From Paenarthrobacter aurescens TC1 (GTDB taxonomy: Bacteria > Actinomycetota > Actinomycetes > Actinomycetales > Micrococcaceae), in NCBI GenBank assembly GCA_000014925.1, contig CP000475.1, forward strand, positions 62,001 through 126,000: a DNA stretch of 64,000 bases, read 5' to 3'. The notes beneath the pieces were generated by a model, which was not told the DNA's origin, ran no database searches, and worked only from the letters and a program-made list of their open reading frames with translations. This document shows, in pieces, positions 42,216 through 53,952 of the stretch (position 1 is its first letter; every line of letters starts with the position of its first letter). A program made the translations under genes and the position numbers.

Positions 42216-45200
42216 GTGGCAAGTTCGGGTTCGTACCAGTACCTCTATGAGCGTCTTGGCGACAAGCGCTTCCAGCAGTTGTGCGCAGCGCTAGTGCTTG
42301 ACCGGTACCCGAACGTGTCGGTGTTTCCCGTCGGCGAGAAGGACGGTGGCCGGGACATGGTCTCGGGAACCGGCGAGAACAGGACAATCCTTCAGGTCAA
42401 GTGGTCCGGCAACCGGGCCAAGAAGTCGGCCTCGTGGTTGAAGTCGGCAGTGAACGGCGAGGCCGCGAACATCAAGCGCCTCGTGGCTGAGGGCTGCAAG
42501 CAGTACGTGCTGATGACGAACGTCGAAGGCAGCGCGGCTCCGGGGAGCGGTACACGGGACCAGATCGAGAAGGTTCTTGACGATTTGGGCAAGCAGTACG
42601 GCATCCCGATGTCGTGCGTGTGGGCGGCGGACCTAGACGCCTGGGTCACGAATTCGCCCTGGGAGATCAGGGCCACCTACTTGGAGATGCTGGCGGGCTC
42701 CGACCTGCTGCTCGCTCTGCTCGACGCCAAGTCGTTGGAAGAGCGCGAGAGGCGGGAACGCGACATCCTCGTCACTTTCGTCGCCACCCACTGGGACCGT
42801 GACAAGAGGGTGAAGTTCCGTCAGGTCGACCTCGCTTCCGACCTACTCACCGATCTGTTCGTCGACGTCACCGCGCACAGGGCCCGCAGTCCGCGGAACA
42901 CGACTCTGCCCAGCATCGATATCGGCGGGCTGGCTCATCACCTCCTGGATCCAGCGGCACCGCCCCTTGCGCTAATCGAGGGAGTGCCGGGGCAGGGCAA
43001 GTCGACGATCGCTCAATACGTGTGCCAAGTGCACCGGGCCGGCTTCATCGGGCGCGACCAGCTCGCCGACCGCAAGGAGTCGCTGCCAGCCGATGAGGCG
43101 GCGGAGCTCCGGGTCGCCATCCGTATCGACCTTGCCGACTATGCCGAGTGGATCGGTGGCCATGATCCCTACGCGAGCACCGACAGCGCGAAGAAGCCAA
43201 GGCAGCGCACCAAGATCGGCCTGGAACGGTTTCTGGTTGCTCACTTCGAGCACGCGGCACCCGGGCATGAACTCGGCGTTGACGACGTCCGCGCGATCTT
43301 GGACAGGTTCCCCACTCAGGTCTTCCTCGACGGGCTCGATGAGGTCGCATCCGCGAGCCTGCGCGAAACGGTGGTCCGCGAGATCGACGAGTTCACGTCT
43401 AGGTGGGCTCAGGCACGGCCGGGGAACATGCGGATCGTCGTCACCACCCGTCCGAACGCATCCGGCCTGGCCGAACCTGCTCCGGACATCTTCGAACGAC
43501 TGGTACTCCAGCCGCTCAGCGAGGCCACGAAGAAGAGGTACCTGCGCCGGTGGGCCGCGGCCCAGCACATCGATGGGTCGGACCGGCGCACCCTGGAGCG
43601 AGTCTTCGGCGAGCGTACGGCCGCCCCGCATGTCGCGCAGCTGGCCGCGAACCCGATGCAGCTGACGATCCTGCTGCACCTGATCCGGACCAAGGGCGAG
43701 TCCCTCCCCACCGCTCGCACGAGCCTCTACCGGTCATACATGGACCTGTTCCTGGAGCGAGAATCGACGAAGTCGAAGACGGTCCTGGACAACCGGCCAG
43801 ATCTGGAGGAAGCCACCTCGTTTATCGGCTGGCTGATGCAGGCACTCACCGAGGTCGACGCCTCGTCCACCCGGTTACCCGCGCAGCGGATCGTCCGTGA
43901 GATCAGGATGTACCTCGCCGGCGTCGAGAAGACAAACTCACCGGTCCAGGATTTGTTCGACGCGATGCGGGACCGGGTGTGGGTCCTGACCAGCAAGCAG
44001 TCCGGCACCTATGAGTTCGACGTGCAGTCGATCCGCGAGTTCTTCGCGGCGCGGTTCCTTTACGAGTTCGCCGAGGGTGACGAGCAGGGCTACGAGCCCG
44101 AGGCCGCGCTTGTCGAGCTGCTTCCGCGCGCGTACTGGGCGAACACGGCCCGGTTCCTGGGCGGTCACTTTCAGCGCCGCGAGGTTCCGAGCCTCGCCGA
44201 GGCGATCGAGGAGCGATTTAAGGACCTCACAGGGGCGCGGCAGCTGCGGACGACCGTGTGGAGCCTGTTGTGCGACGGGATCTTCACGGAGCGGACGGCA
44301 AGCCAGCGGCGTGTGGCCGAGTTGTTCGCCGATGACTTGTCTGTTCGTTTCCTCGCCCCTGAAGTCAGCGAAGGCGGCAGCCTGCCGGAGCTCCCGGCTG
44401 ACTTTGGAGGTCGTGACCTCGCGGGCCGCCTTCGGGAAGCGATCACGCGGGATGTTGGCTCCCCGTTGACCAGGGCTCGGGCGACGGTCGCAGCCGCGGT
44501 CGGAGATCCTGGCGACTTCAACATCTGGTGGTCATCCGAGGTGGGCAAGTCGGTCGGTACGGACCGGGAGGCCCAGTGGCTCGCGGTTGGTCGCCCGCTG
44601 GCTTCCGGACAGGGCCTTCCGCGGACCACAGTCGAGGCTCTGAGGCTGGACTCGGCCGCGGCTGCCCGCGGCGCGCTGGAGTCCGGCGTCTCGCCGGCCG
44701 ACGGGACACACCAGGCCCAACGGCTGTTGGCGTGGACCTTGGACGGCCACTGCTCTGACGTGGCGCCGAAGGGTACGAGCGAGGCCGCGGACCTGCTGCG
44801 CGTCGTGGCACCCCACGTGCTGTTAGCAATGGCGAGCGACCAGTCGGCGGCCGGGCCGCTCAATCTCGGCGGGCATCACGTCCCCGGAGTGAGCCAGAGC
44901 CATCGGACTGCGGCGTTGAAGCGGCTCGCTGAGCGTCACGGCAGCGACCTCGTGCAGTCGTCACTGCGGATCAAGAAGGGTGAGTCCGGCACGACCAGCC
45001 GGTGGGTGAACACGGCCCGAGCGCTCACTGATGTCTACGGCCGTCCGACGTGGCTGGCCACCGAGATCGCAGCCGTGGCAGCGGCACTCCCCGAGGCCAA
45101 GGTCCGGACTGGAGGCAACCGCACGAAGGACGCGCCTTGCTTCGGAAGCGACATGGACTACGGCCAGTGGCTGCCCGCGATCCGGGTGAACCGGGGCAGG

Positions 45201-45809
45201 CGCGGCTGGTGGACGGAGCAGCTCACCTGCTGCACTGAGCCGCACGCCAAAGCGACATGGGTCATCGGCCTCCTTGTCGCGGGAGATGAAGCCGTGATTT
45301 CAGCGCTGTTGGACACGATCGCCCACTCCGCCAGAGACCTGCCAGCCGAGTACCTGGAGGCGTTAGTGGCGTCGAGCAGTCGAATCGCGGCGTCCGGGAT
45401 CGCGCGGGCGGTCACGTTAACGAACATCCCCGACGAAACAGACCCCGTGGTCAGGCTCCTGCTCGCGCACTATGCGAAGGATCCCGCGCCGGTCCTCGGA
45501 GAGGACCCCGAGGTGATCCGGCGGATCGCTCGGTTCCCGGTCGGCGGCTGGCCCGCCGCCCGGCTTGCTGCCGACCTGACCGCGAGCGCGCCCACAGCGG
45601 AGAGCCTCGCCCTGGTCGAGGAGTTCGGCGTTGGCCCAACTGAGCCACTCGCCATCCATTTCGACCTTCCGAGGGACTCAGCCGAGCACGTCCTTGCCAA
45701 TCCGGCCCGGTACACCACTCCATGGCTCGCTGCGGCGGACCGCTCCTTGTACAACGGTGTCTACGATCGGCCCTTGAAGACTCATGCCGACACCAATTGG
45801 GGTATTTGA
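42216..45809 (+). CDS. Nuclease-NACHT STAND ATPase, full-length form (copy B)
   Basis: 1197 aa from GTG 42216 (ATG 42207 is the longer alternative). This is the form without the HD2 duplication and therefore probably the ancestral one. Domains in order: PD-(D/E)xK-like nuclease (GGRD...QVKW, residues 1-150), NACHT (GVPGQGKST near 256, FLDGLDEVA near 371), winged-helix/HD2 region with the REFFAARF motif near 640, and a C-terminal helical region from about 750 that would sense the trigger. It is preceded by the tRNA-like element and followed by the CoiA-like and zinc-ribbon genes. No separate promoter motif could be assigned. Confidence 0.85.
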   Translation: MASSGSYQYLYERLGDKRFQQLCAALVLDRYPNVSVFPVGEKDGGRDMVSGTGENRTILQVKWSGNRAKKSASWLKSAVNGEAANIKRLVAEGCKQYVLMTNVEGSAAPGSGTRDQIEKVLDDLGKQYGIPMSCVWAADLDAWVTNSPWEIRATYLEMLAGSDLLLALLDAKSLEERERRERDILVTFVATHWDRDKRVKFRQVDLASDLLTDLFVDVTAHRARSPRNTTLPSIDIGGLAHHLLDPAAPPLALIEGVPGQGKSTIAQYVCQVHRAGFIGRDQLADRKESLPADEAAELRVAIRIDLADYAEWIGGHDPYASTDSAKKPRQRTKIGLERFLVAHFEHAAPGHELGVDDVRAILDRFPTQVFLDGLDEVASASLRETVVREIDEFTSRWAQARPGNMRIVVTTRPNASGLAEPAPDIFERLVLQPLSEATKKRYLRRWAAAQHIDGSDRRTLERVFGERTAAPHVAQLAANPMQLTILLHLIRTKGESLPTARTSLYRSYMDLFLERESTKSKTVLDNRPDLEEATSFIGWLMQALTEVDASSTRLPAQRIVREIRMYLAGVEKTNSPVQDLFDAMRDRVWVLTSKQSGTYEFDVQSIREFFAARFLYEFAEGDEQGYEPEAALVELLPRAYWANTARFLGGHFQRREVPSLAEAIEERFKDLTGARQLRTTVWSLLCDGIFTERTASQRRVAELFADDLSVRFLAPEVSEGGSLPELPADFGGRDLAGRLREAITRDVGSPLTRARATVAAAVGDPGDFNIWWSSEVGKSVGTDREAQWLAVGRPLASGQGLPRTTVEALRLDSAAAARGALESGVSPADGTHQAQRLLAWTLDGHCSDVAPKGTSEAADLLRVVAPHVLLAMASDQSAAGPLNLGGHHVPGVSQSHRTAALKRLAERHGSDLVQSSLRIKKGESGTTSRWVNTARALTDVYGRPTWLATEIAAVAAALPEAKVRTGGNRTKDAPCFGSDMDYGQWLPAIRVNRGRRGWWTEQLTCCTEPHAKATWVIGLLVAGDEAVISALLDTIAHSARDLPAEYLEALVASSSRIAASGIARAVTLTNIPDETDPVVRLLLAHYAKDPAPVLGEDPEVIRRIARFPVGGWPAARLAADLTASAPTAESLALVEEFGVGPTEPLAIHFDLPRDSAEHVLANPARYTTPWLAAADRSLYNGVYDRPLKTHADTNWGI

Positions 45810-45989
45810 GCCGCGTGTTCGGGCCCGCGCCGGAGTGACCAGTCGCTCCCTACAAGTCGCAGCGAGTGTCGAGGATGCAGCGAAGTTTCACGAGCCGCCC
45901 TCGGCGATCGAACTGCGCTGAGACGCTGGTGGGCGCGACCGGTGTGTGTCGGCGGGGGCTGCTACACCTTTCCCAGGAGGTGGGGGTCG

Positions 45990-47202
45990 ATGCCACTGTC
46001 AGGTCTAGTCGACGGGGAGCCGGTGGTGAGTTGCCTCCTCACCGAGGAGGAATGGGCGCAACTCAAGGACGATGTCCGGGCGAAGCGCCGTACGGCCACG
46101 ATGCGCTGCGGGTGGAAGGGGCTGGCAAAGACCAGCAAGCTCGGCACCCAATACTTCGCACACGCCCCCGGGCGGCGATAGCTGCAGCGCCGGCGAGAGC
46201 GCACAGCACCTGCGCGCGAAGGCGGTCATTGTCGAGGCCATCACTCGAGCCGGTTGGACCGCCCAAACCGAGGTCCCAGGGGACTGGGTCGCGGACGTGA
46301 TGGCGACCCGTGGGGACGTGCGCGTCGTGTTCGAGGTCCAGTGGTCCCGGCAGGACGTCGCTGAGTACCGACGTCGTCAGCATCGCTACCTTGATTCCGG
46401 CATTGCCGCGATCGCGTGGTTCGCCCGTCACATCGACGACCTGCCCAGGGCCGACAGGCAGCTGCCGGTGTTCGGGCTCGACGTCGATGACGCGGGCGAG
46501 GCCACGGTCCTGGTCGGCATCGCGAGCATCCCGCTCGCCGAAGCGGTCGACCGTCTGCTGACCCGTCGGCTGCAGCACCGCGAGTACGTCGCGAACGGGC
46601 AGCCGGCCCTGGTGGTCGTCGGTGCCGGGATCATGGGCTGCTACCGCTGCCACAAGGAGTTCGGCATCTGGACCGCACGCCAGACCATCGTCGAAGGGCG
46701 GTGCGGCCGCAGGGAGATCCGGGACCAGCGGCCCCGAGTGTTCGCACAGCACCGGGCCGAAGAGCTGCCCGAGGTACGCGCGGCGGGCGAGCAGATGGCG
46801 CAGGAGCTGGGCGTGCCTCCGGGCCGAATCTTCCGCCGCTACACCCAGGCCGCCGGCAGGCACTACATGGCGTTCACGTGCCCGCATTGCAACGCCACCT
46901 GCGGCGACATGTTTGTCGCCGAGTTGTTCAACAGGAAGAACTCTGCCCGCAATGCTCAGATACACATCCCCGCGACGGTGGTGGTCCGTCCGCACTGGTG
47001 TCTGGCTGGCGACGAGGGGCTCTGCCCGATCCCTCCGGAGGCGGTGCTCGCCGAGTACGCACGGCTGTACGCGGCCGACCCGGAGCCGGCTCCAGCCCGG
47101 CAGTTGGCCACCGATAGCGGCGTCTCCACCATCGCCTCCGTCGGCACTGCCGCGGGCATCCCGCTCCATCAAGCCGTGGCTCGCATGTTCGGCAGGCACT
47201 GA
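45990..47202 (+). pseudogene. CoiA-like protein with +1 frameshift (copy B)
   Basis: Same sequence as 29355-30567, including the AGGAGGTG ribosome site, the TAG ending at 46181 and the C/G run where the frame changes. Since both copies agree, the shift existed before the duplication, or is functional, or the two copies were not resolved independently in assembly. Confidence 0.6.
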
Positions 47203-47322
47203 GCGCGTCGAGCTCAGCGCCGGACCCGCACAACCCACTGGTGTTCCGGATTCGGGAGTCCGACCGCAGGATCGCAGGTAGCGTCCCGGCCAAGTCGAGT
47301 GCGCTCTGGGAGGAGAGGTCGG

Positions 47323-48195
47323 ATGGCGAGCGAGCGAGCCAAGGGGCACCCCGCCGCTGGCATCCCTCCAGGTCGGAACCGCCGGCGATACCGGGGCTCC
47401 CCACGGCCGCGCGACCTCTACAAGGACGGCCCCGACGCGATCCCCGTACGACACGTCGCCAAGGTCGCTGCCCCCGAGAAGCCTGATCCATGGACTGCGC
47501 ACGCCCGCGAGGCGGCGTTCCGGGTGACCGACTTCGAGGTCGACGCGGTGCGGGTCGAGGTTCTCGGCAGCACCGAGCCGCGACGAAAGCTCCTCGATAT
47601 CCGCCTCGAGTACGTCGGCGCGATCGCGGACGCTCGGCCCTGGCTCTCTGTCGTCGCCCGCGGGCCGCGGCTGCTGGAGCGTCTCGCGGCCGCGCCGCTG
47701 CCCTGGGACAAAGTGCTCGCGGCGCCGTGGAGGCTTCCGCTGCGACCGGCCGCCGAGGCGGGCGCCCCGTGCGTCCTGGTCTGGCGTGATCCTGGGACGC
47801 CGATCGAGTGCGGGTTTCTGGCCGTGGAGATCGTGCGCGACGCTCTCGGTGTCGGCGACCCGGCGCGGGTGCGCGTGCGGCGCGACGAGGCCGACGGCCC
47901 GACCATCGTCGAGCGCACTCGCCTGGCCGGCGTTCGAGCCAAGCGGGAGTCGCGATACAAGCAGGTCCTCGCGAGCTGCTCCAAGTGCGGGCGCGACCTG
48001 CGCGATCCCGTCTATGCCGAGGTGGGGATCGGGCCCGAGTGCATCAAGTCCTACCCGGCTGAGCAGGTCCGGCTGCGGCGCCAGATCAACCGGACGCTAG
48101 GCGCTGGTCGACCAATCCACCTCAATGCCAAGCCTGGGGAGCGGTGGCTCTCGACCGTCGTTCGGCACTGGCAACTGGGGGCCGCGAGCGCCTGA
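47323..48195 (+). CDS. DUF6011-like zinc-ribbon protein (copy B)
   Basis: Protein identical to that at 30688-31560, with the same GGAGGAG ribosome site and the C-terminal CxxCGRxLxxP...GIGPEC ribbon. It completes a second NACHT/CoiA-like/ribbon cassette. Confidence 0.7.
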   Translation: MASERAKGHPAAGIPPGRNRRRYRGSPRPRDLYKDGPDAIPVRHVAKVAAPEKPDPWTAHAREAAFRVTDFEVDAVRVEVLGSTEPRRKLLDIRLEYVGAIADARPWLSVVARGPRLLERLAAAPLPWDKVLAAPWRLPLRPAAEAGAPCVLVWRDPGTPIECGFLAVEIVRDALGVGDPARVRVRRDEADGPTIVERTRLAGVRAKRESRYKQVLASCSKCGRDLRDPVYAEVGIGPECIKSYPAEQVRLRRQINRTLGAGRPIHLNAKPGERWLSTVVRHWQLGAASA

Positions 48196-48495
48196 TCGCT
48201 GTTCGCACAGACGTTCTGCATGTCCAAGCCAAGTCGGCGACGTCTTACTCGTGCGACCAATGTCGCGGATGTTCTTTGGCCAGACTTCGCGCTGGCCAGG
48301 ATTGGCTGCATCTCGACTCGACGCGACGACGACGACGGCTCGCTGAACGGCCGTGTTCATTGGCCGAGAGGCGCGGCGAAACGTCCGGACGCGCTTCAGA
48401 TCGCTTCCTGACGAAGCTCATGGCCCTTGAATCGTGCCGATTTGGCGCTTGGGCGGCTGGGGTTTCGCTCAGAGCGATTCTGAGCGATGCAGGCG

Positions 48496-51400
48496 TCATC
48501 GTGCCGGGCCGCCCGGATCGGGCCCCGCGGAGGGCTGTCTCGTGGGGTCGGGGCGAGTGGTGGCGGCGCTGGTGGCGAGCCGCCGCTCGGCGGCGCGCCG
48601 ACGCGACCCGGGATCGTTCCTCGCGGTTTGCTTGCGGACCTCGTCGTTGATCTCCTCGATGCGGGCCTGGGCGTACGCCGGACGGTTGCGGTCGCGGTCC
48701 ATGCTCTCGGTGACGGTCTGGTGCTCGAGGATGCCGGGCGCGAGGTGAAGCTTGACGCGGAGTCGTTCGAAGCCGGTTAGCCAGTTCTCGGCGCCGCGGG
48801 AGCCGAGGATTCGGGCGGTCTGGTGGATGAGCTTCTGTCGGACGTCGGTGTCGGACCAGTGGCCTGCGGTGCGGAGTAGGTGGTCGATCATCGCGTCGCC
48901 GAGCGGGGATCGGTTCTCGATCGCTGCGGCGATCGCGTCGGCGCCCTGGGTCTCGAGGAGGTTGGCCGGGTCCAGTCCGTCGGGCAGGTCGAGATGCGTG
49001 GGGTCGAGGTCGGCGGCGGTGAGGTGCCAGAACGCCTTCTGCGCGGAATTCCAGCCGGCGGGGTCGGAGTCGGTGGCCACGGCGATGCGGTCGCGACCGT
49101 TGACGAGGTCGATGTGGGAGCGCAGGAGCTTGATTTGGTTGACGGTGAGCGCGGTTCCCATGGGGGCGATGCCGACGGCAGCGCCGTTGCTACCCAGGGT
49201 GATGGCGAGGGCGTCCATGGGGCCTTCGACGATGACCGGGAGCGCCCCGCCGGCGAGGAGTTCGCGGGCTTCGGTGTACCCGAACAGCGCCTCGCCCTTG
49301 GTGAAGATGGGGGTGGTTCGGGTGTTGAGGTACTTCGGCCCGGCGTAGTCGTCGTCGGTCTTGGTGGGGTTGCGGCGGCCGACGAAGCCTAGGATCGCTT
49401 CTCCTGTGGGGTCGTGCGGATCGCGGATGGGCATGACGAGGCGGTCGCGGAAGAAGTCGCGGTAGTAGCTTGTGCCGTCGTTGCGTTCCCGCTTGGAGAT
49501 CAGGCCGGCCTGTTCGAGCTCGTCGAGCGTTGCGCCCTGGTCGGTGAGGTGGCGCAACAGGCTGCGACCGCCGCCGGGGGCGTACCCGACTGAGTAGGCG
49601 GGGTAATCCGTGAGGTCGGTCCCTAGGCGCTCGCGCAGGTAGCCCGGTGCCCACGACCGCGGGTAGCAGGATTCGAAGTAGGCCAGTGCCTGCTTGTTGA
49701 GCTCGTGGATCCGTTCGGCGGGGATCTGGTTCGGGTCTGGGAAGGCGTTCTCCGCCGTGGTTGGGCGGGCGTCCTGCTCCCAGGGCAGCGGGGTCGCGTA
49801 GGGGTCCTCGACGTACGGGTATGGGGTGGTCGGGTCGGCGTACGACGTCGGGTCGTACTCCTCGAAAGGCGGATCCCACTCGGCGGGCTCGGACGGGAGG
49901 CTGGCTCCGTCGTCGGGGATGGGGGAGTGGCTGAGGGCGACGTTCGTGTCGTCGGGCTGGTCGCGGTAGAACGCGGCCATGAACTCGTCGGCGTCCTCTG
50001 GCGGGAGCAGGTCCGGGTCCGGGGGTATGTCGGCGTCGCGGTACGGCGCGTTCTCGTCGAGAGGGGCGGGCGATGCGGTCGGCTGGTCGGTGAGCATGGC
50101 GATGCGCAGCACGAGCGCGTCGGCGACCTCAACACCGGTGAGCGACCCGTCCTGGGGAACCCCGCCGAGCGCGCTGGAGAGGATCTCGCGAGGCGTCCAG
50201 CCGTGGTGCTGGCAGGCTTCGTCGACCGCGGCCACGAGGGCGGGCCAGGCGGGCGCCTTCTGGAGATAGTCGGCCTTGGTGGCGCCGACGAGTTCGGTCA
50301 GCACGGTGCGCCAGGTGGGCTGGAGCAGGTCTGCGGAGTGCTGGTCGGCACCGAGCGCGGCGGGGCCGAGGTGAGGAACCAGGCGCCACCACAGGGCCGC
50401 GGCCTGGTGCTCATCAGGCAGGGGCCGTGCTGCCGCGGCGTCCGTGTCGAAGCCCTTCTGACCGCCGGGCAGGGAGGGGTCGGTGGCGAGTGCCTGCTTG
50501 ATGTAATCGGTGACGGGCAGACCGGCGCGCTCGAGGCGTGCGAGCCGCTGGCACAGTGGGGTGATCCACGGGTCCGCGCGGACGGTCTCGGGCAGCACCT
50601 GGTACCAGGTGCGCTGGGAGAACGGGTAGCTCGGCCGGGCTTCGCGTACAGCCCGGTTGAGTTTCGCCTGGTAGGCGCCGGGCGCGCCGATGGTGCGGTC
50701 GCCGGTGGGGCGCAGGTCGTTGTCGTCGGTGCCGGCCACGGCTCGCCACACGGCGAGGTCGGCGCGTAGTTCGGTGTCCTCGTCCTCGAGGAAGGGTTGT
50801 GCCCAGGCCGGCGCGGTGGCGCCGGTCCAGTTGCGGGCGGCGTCGCGGACGGCGTCGATCTGTTCACGAACGAGCTGGTGGTAGGCGCCGGCGAATGGGC
50901 CCCAGTCGTGTGCGTCGGCGAGCCGGGCGGGGATGCCGGGCAGCCACGGCAGCGGCGCGTCGGTGGCCGGGGGCGTGTCGGGGTCGTGCGGTCTTGCCGC
51001 GTTGAGGTCGGCGACGAGATCGTCGATCCGGGCATCGAGCACGGCGGCGGGGTCGCGCGCGTCGGCCAGCGACCCGACGCCGACGGCTGCGGTGAGCAGC
51101 TTTAGCGGGCTGTGGTCGTCGAGCGCGATGAGTGCGAGGTGGGAGCGCAGCGTGGGCCATGCGGGGGCTTCGGTGAGTCCGGTCAGGAGTGCTTCGGCGT
51201 GGGCGTCGATCTTGTCCATGCCGACCGGGCCGATGAGGTTCTCGGCTCCGGCGGTGACCGCGTCGTGGTAGCGGGCGGCCATGTCGCCGAGCAGCTGGTG
51301 GGGGTTGGTTTGGTCGCGCAGTGCAGTGGTCGCAGACACCGGCGAGCCGTCGCGGCGCAGCATCTCGGTGATGCGGTCGAGTGCGGTCGGTGGGATCAGA

Positions 51401-53440
51401 GCCTCGGGCCGGATGAGGTTGTGCGGGTCGCCGTCGGAGGCGACGTTGAGGTAGAGGTGGTTGGCGAACTTGCCCCGCGAGAGCGCGACGTAGAGGAGGT
51501 TGCGGTCCTCGTCGCCGGTGAGCACGACGTGGCAGGTGCCGGTGGTGATGCCCTGGGCGCCGTGGACGGTGGTGGCGTAGCCGAGCTGGACGGTCTTGGA
51601 GACGTAGTCCGCGGGCAGGGTGATGGTCTTGCCGAGCTTGTCGTGGATCACGGTCAGGGAGCCGTCGGTGTTGACGTTCTTGACGTGCCAGCGGTCGCCG
51701 TTCTTGACCCAATTGGTGCGGCTGATCCGCAGCCGGCGGTCGTTCTCGCGGGTGATGATCCGGTCACCGGCGGAGACCTTGGTGCCGTCGGCCAGTGTCA
51801 GGACGCGGCCGATTTCCTTGTCCGGCTGTCCTGCGAGGCGGTCGTTGCGGGCGCGGGTGTTGAGCTCGGCGACGAGGTCGCGGGTGGGTGCGATCAGGAC
51901 GGAGTCGGTGCCGTCGGCGCGGTCGGCGGCCCACGCGGCGTAGGCCTGGTCGGCGCAGGCGCCGAGGTCCCCGACGTGGATTCGTCCGCGGTCTGCGTAG
52001 AACGCGATGGCCGACGGGTCGCCGTCGCGCAGGGCGAGGGTGGCGGCTGCCTCGGCGTGGTTGAGGCTGCCGTCGGGGTTGCGGAAGCGGTGAACCTCGC
52101 TGAGTGTGACGGCGCCGATCTGGTGGGCGATGTCGCGCAGCACGCCTCCGGCGGCGACTGAGGCGAGCTGCCGGTCGTCGCCAACGAGGCGGACCTGGCC
52201 GCCGCGGGAGGTGATGTAGTCGATCGCTGCAGCGAGGTCGGTGGTGGCGGCCATGCCGGCCTCGTCGATCAGGACGAGGGTCTTGGAGTTGATCTTCTCC
52301 ATCCAGGCTGGCGCGTCGCCGTGCTTGGCGTGCCACACGAGCTTGGCCAGGGTGTCGGCGCGGACCTTCTTCCGGCCCGGGCGCCATGGCCCATTGAGCA
52401 GGTTCTTGGACGTGCCAGCGGTGTTGGTGTCGGGGTTCTCGAGGTTGATGGAGGCGCCGAGCTCTTGTGCCGCGACCGCGGATGGGGCGAGACCGATGAC
52501 GGTTCCGCCGGAGTCCTGCCAGGCGCGGGTGAGGACCTGCATGGCGGTGGTCTTGCCGGTTCCTGCCGGGGCGAGCGCGAGTTGGACGGCGCGGCCACTG
52601 GTCGCCATCTCGCGGACCAGCGACTGCTGGGCGGCGTTCAGCTGGAGTTCGTTGGCGGCAGCCTCGGCGATCGCGATGCCGACGCGGACCTCGCTGATCG
52701 TGCGGCCGCCGGTGTGGCGAGCGGACTCGACGATGCGCCGTTCGGCCTCGATCACGGCCCGGGAGGTGTATTGGCGGGCGCCGGCGAGGCTGTAGGCGCT
52801 GACGACTTCCTCGGCGTCGACACCACCCTCGGCCGGGCGGTCGGTGCGCTGCAAGGGCGCGGGGATGGTCACGTCCTGCTCGGCCGCAGTGGTCTCGCGG
52901 GTGAGTGGGTCGGGGTCGTTGAAGGCGATGGAGTGTTCACGTATAGCGGTGGCCACGACTCGGTCGACCGCGTCGTCGAGTTCGGTCAGCCGGATGCCGT
53001 GGGCGCGGGCCTGGCGCTGCGCTTCGGCGCGCAGGTGCCAGACCTGCCAGGTCGCGCGGTCCTCCGCGACCCGCGCGACGACCTGTTGGGCGGTCTCGGC
53101 GACCCACTGGTCGGTCACGTCCTGGGCGTCTGGCCGGTGCCCGAGGCAGTCCTCGACCATGTCTCGGACCGCCTGCTCGCTGCCGATGATCGCGGCGGCC
53201 TCGGCCAGCCACGCTGCCCGCTGGTCGGCCTCGGCGCGGGGCGCATGCTTGGCCTGCCGCGTTTGGTCCCAGGCCTTCTCGGCGAGGGTCACCGCCTCGC
53301 CTTCGGTCGGCGGGCGCCCGTGTTCGGCCTGGAACGCGGCCGCCAGCTCGCGGCGCCGCGCCTCGATCGCGCTGTGCCGCTTGGACCATGACTTGGCTAG
53401 CCGCTCGTCGACGCCGACGATCTCGCGCACGGGGCGCTTG
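48496..53440 (-). pseudogene. Helicase-primase remnant of relaxase 2 (copy B)
   Basis: Carries relaxase-2 residues from about 332 to the end but lacks the first ~330, including the nicking tyrosines and DPHLHTHVAV motif. The frame stays open into the flanking DNA to 53622, which would add about 60 unrelated residues and could still yield a 1708-aa helicase-primase. Walker A, Walker B and Toprim motifs are intact. As a relaxase it is dead; a residual helicase or primase activity cannot be excluded. Confidence 0.85.
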
Positions 53441-53811
53441 CATTCTTGGGGATATTCTCCGCGACGCGGGCGAGTGCAACCTCCACAGGTGGGCGCAGTC
53501 CGGGCGGGAGCCTGGTTTCCATAAACCAACACTACAAACCTTGCAGCCCTGCCACTGCCGTGGCGTCCGTTTCTTGCCTTCGCAAGTGGAATCGCTCGAC
53601 GAACGTTTAAATGAGTGGGCACCGGCTGGTCTGGAGGTTGGGGGATTACTCCTGACCATGGCCGGTGCCGTGTTCACTCGCACCTTTAGAGGTGTCTACG
53701 ACGCTAGCGCTGGTTTATGTGTGCAGCTGCAACGTTCCCTGACGGTTGGCTGAGCGCCAGAGAATCAATCCCCAACCTCGGCAACGACGCCTTAAGATCT
53801 TCTCGCGCTCG
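53441..53811. other. Backbone junction region without a recognisable gene
   Basis: 371 bp between the right edge of repeat B and the small minus-strand gene. Several frames are open on both strands, one giving a ~100-residue tail on the plus strand, but none resembles a known protein or has a clear ribosome site. This is probably debris at a recombination junction. Confidence 0.4.
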
Positions 53812-53952
53812 TCAGCGTGCCGTCATGACGGAAAGTACTTGCCAGCCTTCGGGGACCTGGGCCAGCAGCGCTTCGCGCGCCGCCGCGTAGTCTTCGCCTT
53901 CGGCTTCGAGTTCTCTTGTTTCCATGGGGCGGATAACGCCCTTTACCTTCAC
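53812..53952 (-). CDS. Small conserved protein (46 aa)
   Basis: From GTG 53952 the frame reads MKVKGVIRPMETRELEAEGE then DYAAAREALLAQVPEGWQVL and ends SVMTAR. An ATG nine codons in (53925) is an alternative start. The alternating acidic helix and the PEGWQVLSV end look like a compact alpha-beta fold seen in short actinobacterial plasmid and phage proteins. No function known. Codon use and amino-acid pattern favour a real gene over the overlapping ORFs on either strand. Confidence 0.55.
   Translation of the reverse strand: MKVKGVIRPMETRELEAEGEDYAAAREALLAQVPEGWQVLSVMTAR

Larger units (their letters stand above)
41497..53440. repeat. Large direct repeat, copy B (11.94 kb)
   Basis: Direct repeat of 24139-36805 without the 723-bp internal duplication. 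The left end joins sequence 178 bp downstream of trzN; the right end joins plasmid backbone. Both ends fall inside relaxase genes, with no insertion sequence or obvious target duplication at either. Confidence 0.97.
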
